Shown: one piece after another, positions 9,624 through 17,670 of the stretch | Layout: every line of letters begins with the position of its first letter | Position numbering within the stretch: position 1 is the first letter of the stretch | Assembly (NCBI RefSeq): GCF_023821985.2 | Contig: NZ_CP098805.1 | Location: 2,356,001-2,420,000, forward strand | Reading direction: 5' to 3' | Source: Dyadobacter chenhuakuii | Lineage (GTDB): Bacteria; Bacteroidota; Bacteroidia; Cytophagales; Spirosomataceae | Length of the DNA stretch: 64,000 nucleotides | Notes under the pieces: model-generated | The model's database searches: none | What the model saw: the letters and a program-made list of their open reading frames with translations, nothing else | Told to the model about the DNA's origin: nothing | Made by a program: the position numbers and the translations under genes

Positions 9624-10106
9624 ATGGACAACTCGCAACGAAAAAAACTTGTAGATGAGCTTATCGGCCTCATTGAAAAAGGAAACGCACACGTCAGCTT
9701 TAAGGATTCGGTTGATGGGTTACCGCCGGAATTACGCACCGTTATCCCGGAAAATCTGCCATACAGCATTTGGCAATTGGTTGAACACATCAGGATTGCG
9801 CAGCAGGACATTGTCGATTTTTCCGCTTCTGCCGACAGTCCTTCGCTCGCCTGGCCTGACGATTACTGGGTGGAGCCAACCGAACAAATCAGCGATGAGG
9901 AATGGAATCATTCGTTGAAGCAAATTGAAGCAGATCAGCAGCGTTTTCAAGCGCTTTTGGAAGACGAGAAACACGATCTTTTTACGCCGCTGCCCTGGGG
10001 AACCGGGCAAAGCCTCCTACGCGAAGCCATGCTTATAGCCGATCACAATGCCTATCACACCGCCGAAATAGTGGTTGCAAGACGATTACTGAAAAGCTGG
10101 AAATAA
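9624..10106 (+). CDS. DinB-superfamily (YfiT-like) putative metal-binding protein
   Basis: Four-helix-bundle DinB-fold protein of 160 residues; members bind a metal through three histidines, and many act as thiol-dependent transferases. Visible are the helix-1 segment with RKKLVDELIGLIEKG, the LVEHIRIAQQDI histidine helix and the C-terminal IADHNAYHTAEIVVARRLL, which supplies the other expected histidines. It is divergent from the Gfo/Idh/MocA gene, with a 92-bp gap holding both promoters. A shared terminator separates it from the convergent DUF1080 gene. The physiological role is not known. Confidence 0.85.
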   Translation: MDNSQRKKLVDELIGLIEKGNAHVSFKDSVDGLPPELRTVIPENLPYSIWQLVEHIRIAQQDIVDFSASADSPSLAWPDDYWVEPTEQISDEEWNHSLKQIEADQQRFQALLEDEKHDLFTPLPWGTGQSLLREAMLIADHNAYHTAEIVVARRLLKSWK

Positions 10107-10111
10107 GACCA

Positions 10112-10137
10112 AAGCCACGTCCCCAGCGGCGTGGCTT
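10112..10137. terminator. Bidirectional terminator hairpin between dinB-like and DUF1080 genes
   Basis: AAGCCACG (10112-10119) pairs with CGTGGCTT (10130-10137) around a 10-nt loop. It lies just after the DinB-like stop, and its right arm touches the TGA stop (10139-10137) of the convergent DUF1080 gene. The T-run is poor, so strength is uncertain. Confidence 0.55.
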
Positions 10138-10772
10138 CATAATTCTTCTATAAAAATATCTTTATAATAAACCTTTGCTTTTCCGCCACCGTGGATTTGT
10201 AACCCGATGAGCCCCTGCTGAGGAATGGATTTGTCCGGCTCGGTATAATCCACAGTTTGCTTACCATTGAGCATAATCCTGATACGGCCGTGTTCACTCC
10301 GCACCTGATAATCATTCCAGTCGTTCAGCTTAACCAGTTTGAGCACTTCCGCCGAATCGGGCGCGATGAGGGTTTTGTTCCTGCGGGATTCATCATAAAG
10401 GCTTGCCCAAAACTTTTCTCCCAGATCTGCCTGATAACCAATCATTTCATAGGACGGATCCTTCGATCGCACACTATGGAACTGAACGCCTGTATTAATG
10501 AAGCCATCATGCCCCGTTAGTTTGAATTTCAGGGTTAGTATAAAGTTTGAATAGGTCTTTTTGGTAACTAAAAATTCATTGTGCGGCACCGTTTCTTCCA
10601 GCGAACCACCAGCGATTGTGCCGTTCTCTATCTTCCAGGTCTTCACCGTATCGCCCTCCCAGCCGCTGAATGTTTTGCCGTCAAACAGCGAAACTTTCTT
10701 CTTCTGGGGCACCATTGCGATAAATGTTACCAGCATAACTGATAGAAACAGGCATAATGATGTTTTTAACAT
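10137..10772 (-). CDS. DUF1080 (3-keto-disaccharide hydrolase-type) secreted protein
   Basis: Secreted concanavalin-like beta-sandwich protein of 211 residues. After a signal segment (MLKTSLCLFLSVMLVTFIA) come the DUF1080 hallmarks VSLFDGKTFSGWEG, a WKIENGTIAGGSLEE strand, GVQFHSVRSKDPSYEMIGYQ and the closing GLIGLQIHGGGKAKVYYKDI. DUF1080 proteins have recently been assigned as 3-keto-glycoside hydrolases acting after periplasmic oxidation of sugars by Gfo/Idh/MocA enzymes. Such an oxidoreductase lies 0.6 kb away on the same strand, and another at 30 kb. The assignment to that pathway is inference from family and neighbourhood. Confidence 0.9.
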   Translation of the reverse strand: MLKTSLCLFLSVMLVTFIAMVPQKKKVSLFDGKTFSGWEGDTVKTWKIENGTIAGGSLEETVPHNEFLVTKKTYSNFILTLKFKLTGHDGFINTGVQFHSVRSKDPSYEMIGYQADLGEKFWASLYDESRRNKTLIAPDSAEVLKLVKLNDWNDYQVRSEHGRIRIMLNGKQTVDYTEPDKSIPQQGLIGLQIHGGGKAKVYYKDIFIEEL

Positions 10773-10879
10773 AACGCAGATATAATGTTGGATCTCGGAT
10801 AAAAGTCTGCCCGCTATGGACTTTACTATATAGGGTCCGGCTGCAATCCGAAAATGAGTTAGGAACGTAGCTGTTTATT

Positions 10880-10894
10880 ATTCGTGACACGAAT
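10880..10894. promoter_or_regulatory. Perfect palindrome ATTCGTGACACGAAT in a divergent promoter region
   Basis: Seven-base arms (ATTCGTG/CACGAAT) around a single A. It lies in the 202-bp gap between the divergent DUF1080 (minus) and PAS kinase (plus) genes, a position typical of a dimeric repressor or activator site. No cognate regulator is identified. Confidence 0.35.
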
Positions 10895-10974
10895 GCGCAA
10901 ATGCCTGTTTGGCTAATGCTTTGTCATTAATATGATTATTTTTACGGATAAAATGTATTCAGGCATCGGGGAAA

Positions 10975-13032
10975 ATGAACACCAAACCGAACTTAAATAA
11001 CAATAAATTAATGGGGGATTTGTCGGAAGAATTGCAGTCCGAAGTGGCAAGACTTGAAAGTGAAGCCAATTTGCAATTTGCGCTGGGGGCCGCGCAGCTG
11101 GGCGTCTGGAATATGAACCCGGATACCGGGGAAGTTTACTTTGATGAAAGATGCAGAGAACTGTACGGAAATCCCCCCGAAGAGATATTAAATTTTGAGA
11201 GTCTGATCCTGCACATTCATTTCGAGGATCGGGAAAAAGTGACCATTGCCATCAGTGACGCGCTCGACCCGAATAAGCGGCTCACTTATGATGTGCGTTA
11301 CAGAACGGTTGGCGCGGCGGACAATCGATTACGCTGGCTGCATTGCACAGGTAAAGCTTATTTTACACCCGAAGGAGCGCCTTACCGGTTTTCAGGGGTG
11401 TCCCGCAATGTTACCGATGAAATATCCAACCGGGAAAGAGTGGCCTGGGCCGATCAGCAGGCTGCCATGACGATCGAAGGCTCCGGTGCGGGTTCATTTT
11501 TGGTGACGCTTGCAACCGATGAGATCATTTATTCCCCTACCATGTCACGCATCATTACGGGCAGGGACAACAATACAGATTCGCGTGAGGTGTTTATCCG
11601 GCATGTTCACCCGGAAGATGCCGATAAGCGCCTGAACGCGTATAAGGTTGCCTCTGCAACCGGTCAGCTGCGGTATGAAGCGCGTTTTGTATGGCACGAC
11701 AAGTCTGTACATTGGGTGCGGGTAATCGGACAATATCTTTTTGACAGCACCGGAAAAGCCGTGTCGCTTTCGGGTGTGGTTATGGACATTACGGACCGTA
11801 TCGAGGCCGAAAATATTATCAGGACCAGCGAAGAACATTTGCGCACATTGATTGAGCAGGCGCCTGTGGCCACTTCCCTATTTGTAGGCAGGGAAATGAT
11901 CATTGAGCTGCCGAATGAGGCGATGTTAAAAATTTGGGGAAAAGGTAACAGTGTGATCGGCAAGCCATTACACGAAGCGCTTCCAGAACTGCAAAGCCAG
12001 CCGTTCTTTAAAATCCTGAGTGAAGTTTTTGAAACAGGGGTGCCATATGCAGCTTCGGGAAGCCGGGCGGACCTCGTCATGAACGGTGTCCTGGAAACTT
12101 TCTACTTCGACTTTACCTACAAGCCGCTCCGAAATTCGAAAGGTGAAATCTATGCAATTCTCGATATGGCAGTAGACGTCACCGAGCAGGTGAAATCGCG
12201 ACAGGCTTTGGAGCAAAGCGAGGAGCGTTATCGTCAGCTGGTTAATGAATTGGAACAAAGAGTACAAAAGCGAACCGAGGAATTGCACCAAGCCAATCAG
12301 GAGCTTTTGAACTCAAATAGCAACTTGCAGCAATTCGCCTATGCGGCAAGTCATGACATGCAGGAGCCGTTGCGTAAAATCCTTTCGTTCAGCTCACGTT
12401 TGCAGACTGTTTACGGCAATTCATTCGATGAAAACGGCATTTTCATGCTGAACCGGATCCAGGATGCTTCTAAAAGAATGTCGAGTATGATCGATGATTT
12501 GCTGGCATATTCGAGGCTGACCACACGTGACAGCGCTTTTGAGCCTGTTGACCTGGATAAAATCGTTTCATCCGTGATTGCGGATCTTGAATTCTCAATT
12601 GAGGAACAGAAATCCGAGATTAAGATAGGGCCATTACCAACCGTTTGGGGTAATGCGTCGCAGCTGACCCAGCTTGTGCAAAATTTGCTAAGCAATGCGA
12701 TCAAATACAGGAAGCAGGATGTGCCGTCGGTGATCGAAATTTTGGCCAGGGATGTGGACGCGGCCGAACTTGCAGAGTTGCCGCGCTTGTTTTCAGAGCA
12801 TCATTACACCCGTTTTGAAGTCCGCGATAACGGGATCGGCTTTGACGAAAAATATCTGGACCGTATTTTCCAAATGTTCCAGCGCTTGCACGGACGCGGT
12901 GAATTTTCCGGCTCGGGAATCGGGCTTGCGCTATGTAAAAAAGTTGTCCAGAACCATCACGGTTACATTACGGCCAAAAGCGAGCTGGAAGTGGGATCCA
13001 CTTTCATCGTTTACCTGCCTGTTCCAAATTAA
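10975..13032 (+). CDS. Cytosolic multi-PAS sensor histidine kinase, orphan
   Basis: Sensor kinase with no predicted membrane segment. In order it has three PAS/PAC units (about residues 30-150, 155-275 and 285-410; PAC text such as RFSGVSRNVTD and LSGVVMDITD), a coiled coil (about 415-450), a HisKA domain with the phospho-accepting His460 in ASHDMQEPLRK, and an HATPase_c with N-box QNLLSNAIKYRK, G1 box RDNGIGFD and GSGIGLALCKKVV. Length is 685 residues. The DMQEPL form of the H-box is that of phytochrome-like kinases, but there is no GAF/PHY domain. There is no response regulator next to it, so its partner is unknown. The 3' end carries a 14-bp inverted repeat that reaches into the convergent GNAT gene. 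Confidence 0.92.
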   Translation: MNTKPNLNNNKLMGDLSEELQSEVARLESEANLQFALGAAQLGVWNMNPDTGEVYFDERCRELYGNPPEEILNFESLILHIHFEDREKVTIAISDALDPNKRLTYDVRYRTVGAADNRLRWLHCTGKAYFTPEGAPYRFSGVSRNVTDEISNRERVAWADQQAAMTIEGSGAGSFLVTLATDEIIYSPTMSRIITGRDNNTDSREVFIRHVHPEDADKRLNAYKVASATGQLRYEARFVWHDKSVHWVRVIGQYLFDSTGKAVSLSGVVMDITDRIEAENIIRTSEEHLRTLIEQAPVATSLFVGREMIIELPNEAMLKIWGKGNSVIGKPLHEALPELQSQPFFKILSEVFETGVPYAASGSRADLVMNGVLETFYFDFTYKPLRNSKGEIYAILDMAVDVTEQVKSRQALEQSEERYRQLVNELEQRVQKRTEELHQANQELLNSNSNLQQFAYAASHDMQEPLRKILSFSSRLQTVYGNSFDENGIFMLNRIQDASKRMSSMIDDLLAYSRLTTRDSAFEPVDLDKIVSSVIADLEFSIEEQKSEIKIGPLPTVWGNASQLTQLVQNLLSNAIKYRKQDVPSVIEILARDVDAAELAELPRLFSEHHYTRFEVRDNGIGFDEKYLDRIFQMFQRLHGRGEFSGSGIGLALCKKVVQNHHGYITAKSELEVGSTFIVYLPVPN

Positions 13033-13034
13033 AA

Positions 13035-13093
13035 CACAAAACATCCCGGCTTATTTCCGCCAGACGTCCTGGAACTCGTCGGGATGTTTTGTG
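13035..13093. repeat. 14-bp inverted repeat (terminator-like) spanning converging 3' ends
   Basis: CACAAAACATCCCG (13035-13048) is perfectly repeated in inverted form as CGGGATGTTTTGTG (13080-13093), with a 31-nt loop that holds a nested CCAG/CTGG hairpin. The left arm starts 2 nt after the kinase stop. The right arm is inside the coding end of the GNAT gene on the other strand, whose stop (13053-13051) lies in the loop. It could terminate the kinase transcript. Confidence 0.5.
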
Positions 13094-13341
13094 AACTGGA
13101 CATGCACATATTCACACAGCGGAACGACTTGCAGATTCTGTTTGCGCGCATAACCTACCATTTCATCCAGCATTAACTTTGCATATCCTTTCCCGGACAT
13201 GTTCTCGTCAACTTCAGTGTGGTAAACCGTTAAAGCCGTGTCGCTGACGCCAACGACCATTTCCCCTATCTGCTTACCCTCTTCCTCGATATAAAACGCG
13301 CCTCTCTTGCGTTCATCCAGCCTTAATTTTACTTCAATCAT
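13051..13341 (-). CDS. Short GNAT-fold N-acetyltransferase (YjdJ/NATD1-like)
   Basis: Minimal GCN5-related acetyltransferase. Starting at the ATG at 13341 (MIEVKLRLDERKRGAFYIEE) gives 96 residues, the normal size of this family; an upstream in-frame extension to 13428 lacks resemblance. Visible are the strand-turn FYIEEEGKQIGEMVVG, LTVYHTEVDENMSGKGYAKLML (acetyl-CoA loop, here SGKGYA) and VVPLCEYVHVQFTKHPDEF, the conserved C-terminal motif with cysteine and KHPD/E. The acceptor substrate is unknown. It converges with the PAS kinase. Confidence 0.9.
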   Translation of the reverse strand: MIEVKLRLDERKRGAFYIEEEGKQIGEMVVGVSDTALTVYHTEVDENMSGKGYAKLMLDEMVGYARKQNLQVVPLCEYVHVQFTKHPDEFQDVWRK

Positions 13342-13512
13342 ATTTTTGTCTGATAAACCAAAAAGTCCAGGATAACGACCGGTAAATAATTGTTCCCGCC
13401 GTTCGCCGACAAATTGACCCATATTCAAGTAAAAACCAAATATGTCGTCGTGAATCTGTATTTTCTTCTCCCTACTTTATCTATTCTTTCAGCACATTAA
13501 CAAAACACCGCT

Positions 13513-14031
13513 ATGCTATTCAAGCTTCTTTTTCCGGCCTTATTTTTAACCGGCGCCTATTTTTTATTCCGCAGCATTACCAGGATCGTGCAAGTTTATG
13601 CCGGACCCAAAATCGAATTTTCTGCAAAAACCGCTACTAATACAATTAAGATAGATCAGGGCGGTGATTATGAAATCGCGTATAAGCGGCCGTCACTGAC
13701 CGGCGTCATTCCGTCAAACTGCACATTTACATTAATTAAGGATGCCGACCAGCGGGAATGGCAAGTTGTGTCTGCGCTCAATATGCTTGGAATGCGTAAG
13801 GACTTGTCGGGCAACCGTGTTGTGCCGATTGCAGAATTTAACATTGCCGAGCCAGGCACTTACACATTACGTACAACCGAGTCTGTAAGCTTCAAAGAAG
13901 GCGACAGATTGCTGATAACAGCTAAAACGGGCTCGAAGGGATTTCTTGCCATATTCGCAATCATTATCTCTGGAATTGCAACCATCGCAGGACTGGTGCT
14001 CAGCATTCTGGCTTGGACAAACAGGTTGTGA
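13513..14031 (+). CDS. Membrane-anchored protein of unknown function with beta-rich middle domain
   Basis: I do not recognise this 172-residue protein. A hydrophobic N-terminal helix (about residues 1-25, LFPALFLTGAYFLF) and a C-terminal helix (about 145-168, FLAIFAIIISGIATIAGLVLSILAW) flank a 115-residue, probably beta-rich segment with alternating polar strands (KIDQGGDYEIAYKRP, GTYTLRTTESVSFKEGD). This suggests a periplasmic domain held by two helices. It is a single gene on the plus strand; its TGA at 14029-14031 directly abuts the stop of the convergent isomerase gene. Confidence 0.75.
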   Translation: MLFKLLFPALFLTGAYFLFRSITRIVQVYAGPKIEFSAKTATNTIKIDQGGDYEIAYKRPSLTGVIPSNCTFTLIKDADQREWQVVSALNMLGMRKDLSGNRVVPIAEFNIAEPGTYTLRTTESVSFKEGDRLLITAKTGSKGFLAIFAIIISGIATIAGLVLSILAWTNRL

Positions 14032-14946
14032 TTACACGCCCTCTGTCACCTTTTTCATCTTGGCCAGGCCCGTTTTTGCCACAAGCAATGCATCCTGCGC
14101 ATAGTAATCTTTGTTGAAAACCTCGAAGGAAAGGATAACCGGCCGTTCCGGATTTTTCAGGGATTTTAACAGATCTTTCAGCGGCGCGACACCATCACCT
14201 GCATAGACGCGGTCTGCGTCTGTGATCGTTTCCCGCGGAGGCGTTGCGGGATAATCATTAATATGGAATATCTCAACCAAAGGTTTGCCAACATCCTTCA
14301 CAGCATCCATTCCCGAGCCACCTTTATGCAAATGGTAAACGTCCATCAGCAAGCGCGCCGAAGGGTGCCCCGACTCCACTGCCACATACAGGATCTCTCC
14401 TACCCGGCTGAGATTTTTGGAAAAACCCCAGAGTTCAAGGTGCGGCACGACGCCAGTTTTATCCCCTAATTCAAGAATAGTCCGGTAACGTTCTGCCACT
14501 TTTGCCAGGTCCAGCGAATCGCCGGTAGTTGCACCCATAGGCGGTGCCGCAATGCGCGGGCAGCCGATTTGTGCAAGCTGGTCCATCTCCACTTTAAGCT
14601 GTTCAATCGCCTTGGAACGCGCCGATTCGTCGTCCACAATCCAGGTTGCGAAGCCGATGGCATCTTCCACTTTAATGCCTAGATCATTGATGATCTTTTT
14701 TGCATCCTGCAATGTTCCACCTGTTTTCAGGTAATCCTGCAATGTATTGATCCAAATTTCGACAGACCCGAACCCGGCTTTTGCAGCCACTTCCAGTTCC
14801 TTCCTGAAACCAAGCTTATGCCCGCGCAACGTGCTCATATTCAAAGAATAAATAAAAGGCTGTTCTTTGCTTTTAGCGGCTTGGGCAGGCAAAATCCCTG
14901 CACCGGAAACGGCAAGGATAGAAGATAGAGCGGTTCTGCGTTTCAT
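14032..14946 (-). CDS. Exported sugar phosphate isomerase/epimerase-like TIM-barrel protein
   Basis: Xylose-isomerase-like TIM barrel (AP-endonuclease-2 superfamily) of 304 residues with an export signal (MKRRTALSSILAVSGAGILPAQA, twin-arginine-like RR). Barrel strands with probable metal ligands are seen in GFGSVEIWIN, CPRIAAPPMGA, VVPHLELWGFSKN, ARLLMDVYHLHKGG, VEIFHINDYP and ERPVILSFEVFNK. Members bind a divalent metal and isomerise or epimerise (keto)sugars. A periplasmic location with GH5 just upstream on the same strand (77-nt gap) suggests processing of sugars released outside the cytoplasm. The exact reaction is not readable. Confidence 0.87.
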   Translation of the reverse strand: MKRRTALSSILAVSGAGILPAQAAKSKEQPFIYSLNMSTLRGHKLGFRKELEVAAKAGFGSVEIWINTLQDYLKTGGTLQDAKKIINDLGIKVEDAIGFATWIVDDESARSKAIEQLKVEMDQLAQIGCPRIAAPPMGATTGDSLDLAKVAERYRTILELGDKTGVVPHLELWGFSKNLSRVGEILYVAVESGHPSARLLMDVYHLHKGGSGMDAVKDVGKPLVEIFHINDYPATPPRETITDADRVYAGDGVAPLKDLLKSLKNPERPVILSFEVFNKDYYAQDALLVAKTGLAKMKKVTEGV

Positions 14947-15023
14947 GAAGAATTGACTGAAATTAACGAATGATTTACACGAAAAGCTGCAACAGGCGTT
15001 TTTTTACCGACTCAGGATACAAT

Positions 15024-16163
15024 TTAGTATTTCATCATTAAGGTCAGCAATTTCCTGTCGAGCTTGTGGCCGTGCCAGTCTTCGTAGGCTACATCGTCAC
15101 GGCGGGAATCCAGTACGCCGAAATCGCCCATAAATTCCCATAAGGAGAAACCGATTCCGTTGGACGTTAGAATGTCGAGCACATCGCCAAACCAGGCAAG
15201 AAAAACGGCATGCGGGGTTTTGTTCCAGCAGCCACATTCGCCGCAATGTACACCTACTCCCTTCCCTACCATATCGATCCAGGGTTTGTAAAAGCTTTCG
15301 AGCATGGCTCGGCTCAGATATTTGTCGCCTACCTGTCCCGGCCATTTCGGTTCGGGAAGATTATCCGGATCTTTGTTCGCCCAGGGCGCCTTGTAATGTG
15401 AAATGATGCCCGGATGATAACCCCGGCAGCTTTGTGCAATGTCCAGATCGGCGATTTCCGGAATAACCGAACTACCCACATCGTTGCCATCGGCAATGAT
15501 GAGATGCATGGCATTTTCCTTGCGGATTGCTTCCGAAGCTGCTATGGCCAGTTTGCGATAAACGGCTCCCGGCACAGACGATCTTTTGGAATGCTGATCG
15601 TTCATGTCCTCGCGCATGCTAGGCTCATTCAGGAGATCGAAGCTTATTTTTTTGTTGGACACATTCTTGTAACGCTTCGCCCACATGTTCCAGTGAAAGC
15701 AAAAGGCATCCAACGCTTTCTGATCCGTCCACAAGTTATAAGGCTCATGAAAACCTGCGTTAACACAGTAACCCGGCGCTCTATGCAGGTTCAGACTGAC
15801 GTGAATGTTGTATTTATGTGCTGTTGTAACAAGCTTATCGATGCGCTCAACAGCCTGTTCATCTATCTGATAAACTTCTTCGGGTGTAATGTTCCGGCTG
15901 CGGTCGAACTTTACATATGCAGGATAAGCCATCGGAATCCTGACAAAATCAAAACCCCAATCGCTCATCCATTTAAATTGTTCCTCGGTTGTCGGCTTCC
16001 GGCTGGAAGCGGGATCTGGTGAAAAAAAATCGAGCAGATTAAAGCCTTTCCATTTGGGCAGTTTGTTTTTCGCGTTCTGCGTTTTGAATGAGAAGCCACT
16101 CGAAACGGCCGCACCTGCTGCTACGCTGACAGCCGTATTTTTAATAAAAGTCCTGCGATGCAT
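15024..16163 (-). CDS. Tat-exported glycoside hydrolase family 5 (cellulase-like)
   Basis: Retaining beta-glycosidase of the GH5 clan, 379 residues. A twin-arginine signal (MHRRTFIKNTAVSVAAGAAV) precedes a TIM barrel. FDFVRIPMAYPAY (early barrel strand with Arg), SLNLHRAPGYCVN, SFDLLNEPSMRED with acid/base Glu180, and GVGVHCGECGCWNKTP with the probable nucleophile Glu309 are present, as is GFSLWEFMGDFGVLDS at the last strand. This architecture suits beta-glucan, mannan or glucosylceramide-like substrates; I cannot choose. It may be co-transcribed with the isomerase downstream. Confidence 0.9.
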   Translation of the reverse strand: MHRRTFIKNTAVSVAAGAAVSSGFSFKTQNAKNKLPKWKGFNLLDFFSPDPASSRKPTTEEQFKWMSDWGFDFVRIPMAYPAYVKFDRSRNITPEEVYQIDEQAVERIDKLVTTAHKYNIHVSLNLHRAPGYCVNAGFHEPYNLWTDQKALDAFCFHWNMWAKRYKNVSNKKISFDLLNEPSMREDMNDQHSKRSSVPGAVYRKLAIAASEAIRKENAMHLIIADGNDVGSSVIPEIADLDIAQSCRGYHPGIISHYKAPWANKDPDNLPEPKWPGQVGDKYLSRAMLESFYKPWIDMVGKGVGVHCGECGCWNKTPHAVFLAWFGDVLDILTSNGIGFSLWEFMGDFGVLDSRRDDVAYEDWHGHKLDRKLLTLMMKY

Positions 16164-16247
16164 GTTCCAACATGTTCGTTTGATACTTTTAGTAAAATGC
16201 AGGCGCGGTAACGTTTTACTTACTTGCTCAGAGATTAACGCACAATC

Positions 16248-17228
16248 TTACTTTTTATAGCGGAGTTCCTCAGCAACTTTTCGATTTTTCTCTGCTTGTT
16301 TTCTTTGTTCGTCTGCCTGTAAGCGTTGCTTATCAGCTTGCGTCCGCATCTCGTCTGCCTCCCGGCGTTGCAGGTCAGCTGCTGCGCGTTGCTTGTCTGC
16401 TTCTTCGCGATGCTTATCCGCTTCTTTCCTTTGGGCCTCGGCTTTTTTATGCTCTTCTGTTATCTTATCCAGCACCTGGTTAATCTCCTGCTGATACTTC
16501 GGGAAGTCTTCCTTTGGAATTTCATTTCCATCGATCATTAACGTTGTGATTTTGTCTTTGATCTTTACCATTTCATAATGCTTCCCATTCACATTAATGC
16601 TGTAAGTGCTTACACCATTGCTTTTTATGTTAATATTTGAATTGGAATCGACATTATAGTTCAGCGAAATATTTTCGGTCACTTCAACTCCTTCTTCCGC
16701 GTTCGCCGGTTTCGGTTCTATTTTCTTTTTAGGTAAAGTGTCCTGATTTACGACTGCAACCGGTAGCGGCTCAACGGCAGCAAGAGGCGCAGGCATGGAG
16801 CTTGCGGTTACTTTTTGAACCTGCACAGGAGCAGACGTCAGTGAGTCCTGCGAAACAGCAGCTGACAAAGCGGCAACGGTGATTAAACTGATTGTAACAA
16901 ATAATTTTTCCATGGCGTTTAGCGGTTTATTGTTGTTATAAATAATTCGTTTAATCCTGTCCAGCAGGTGATTGCGTTTTTTAGAAAATGCCATTTCAAA
17001 TGCCGATCCGTTTAAATTATACTCCTGAAACGAAACCAGTGCGTGGACAAATGAGGTCTTGTTTTCCATCACAGATATCGCCAGATCGTCGCAGCAATGT
17101 TCTCTTTCCTCGCGGATCAATCGTGATAACCATAGCAATGCGGGATTGAAGAAAAACACATTCTCACAAAAAATCTGGATCAGATTCACGAGGTAATCGC
17201 GTCTTTTAATGTGTGCCAGCTCATGCAA
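16248..17228 (-). CDS. M56 (BlaR1-type) metallopeptidase, N-terminally truncated, probable pseudogene
   Basis: C-terminal part of an M56 antirepressor peptidase. The frame is open only from about 17296 and has no ATG before the catalytic motif; a TTG at 17226-17228 is the only plausible start and would place the zinc motif HELAHIKRRDY at residues 2-12. In-frame sequence upstream (NIPGHLPEAQIEAIILHELAH) is still M56-like, so the N-terminal region of about 190 residues with its membrane helices is missing, apparently deleted up to the blaI stop. The rest has EREHCCDDLAI (zinc ligand region), a membrane helix (about 108-125, LFVTISLITVAALSAAVS), a Pro/Ala-rich linker and a C-terminal heptad-repeat coil. 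In intact systems the peptidase cleaves or triggers loss of BlaI. Here function is doubtful. Confidence 0.75.
   Translation of the reverse strand: MHELAHIKRRDYLVNLIQIFCENVFFFNPALLWLSRLIREEREHCCDDLAISVMENKTSFVHALVSFQEYNLNGSAFEMAFSKKRNHLLDRIKRIIYNNNKPLNAMEKLFVTISLITVAALSAAVSQDSLTSAPVQVQKVTASSMPAPLAAVEPLPVAVVNQDTLPKKKIEPKPANAEEGVEVTENISLNYNVDSNSNINIKSNGVSTYSINVNGKHYEMVKIKDKITTLMIDGNEIPKEDFPKYQQEINQVLDKITEEHKKAEAQRKEADKHREEADKQRAAADLQRREADEMRTQADKQRLQADEQRKQAEKNRKVAEELRYKK
16263..16430 (-). repeat. Eight tandem 21-bp units coding a heptad-repeat coil
   Basis: Codes residues 267-322 of the M56 remnant: eight 7-residue units of the form R-x-x-A-D-x-Q (RKEADKH, REEADKQ, RAAADLQ, RREADEM, RTQADKQ, RLQADEQ, RKQAEKN, RKVAEEL). 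Highly charged and strictly periodic, it predicts a long helix or coiled coil. Confidence 0.8.
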
Positions 17229-17280
17229 AATAATGGCCTCGATCTGCGCTTCCGGCAGGTGACCAGGGATGTTTAAGTGT

Positions 17281-17646
17281 TTACTTATCCAACTTTTTCA
17301 AGAAATCTTTAATCTCATCCAGCTCCTCCTGCGAGGTGTTTTTATTGCCAAAAAGCTGCATAACCAGGTTCGAGGCCGAGCCTTTGTACATCGAATCCAC
17401 AAACTTTTCCAGCAATGCATTTTTTGTTTTATCCTCCGCTTCCGCGGGACTATATACGTGCTTCATACTGCTTTCATCCCGTATCACGATCCCTTTTTCG
17501 GTCATGATCTGCATGAGCTTCAAAGTGGAAGAATACTGCACAGCCCGCTTTTCTTCGTTCAGTTTGTCATTCACAAATCTCACTGTTGAAGGGCCGTGCT
17601 CCCATAGCACCTGTAATATTTCCAATTCCGATTTTGTGGGCTCCAT
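17281..17646 (-). CDS. BlaI/MecI/CopY-family winged-helix transcriptional repressor
   Basis: Homodimeric repressor that normally releases its operators after proteolysis by a BlaR1/M56 sensor. The 121 residues are full length. The N-terminal winged helix (about 1-75) has PTKSELEILQVLWEHGPSTV, a recognition region VQYSSTLKLMQIMTEKGIV (YSSTLK instead of the common YTTV) and the wing SMKHVYSPA. The C-terminal part (about 80-121) is the dimerisation helix region. The next gene on the strand is the truncated M56 peptidase, so induction by cleavage may be lost. There is no beta-lactamase in the window, and its regulon is unknown. Confidence 0.92.
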   Translation of the reverse strand: MEPTKSELEILQVLWEHGPSTVRFVNDKLNEEKRAVQYSSTLKLMQIMTEKGIVIRDESSMKHVYSPAEAEDKTKNALLEKFVDSMYKGSASNLVMQLFGNKNTSQEELDEIKDFLKKLDK

Positions 17647-17670
17647 GATTCTGTTTTCTAGTCAACAATT

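Noticed and set aside
17281..17646. beta-lactam resistance locus
   Set aside because: BlaI-family regulators control many things; no beta-lactamase or PBP is in the window and the M56 sensor is truncated.
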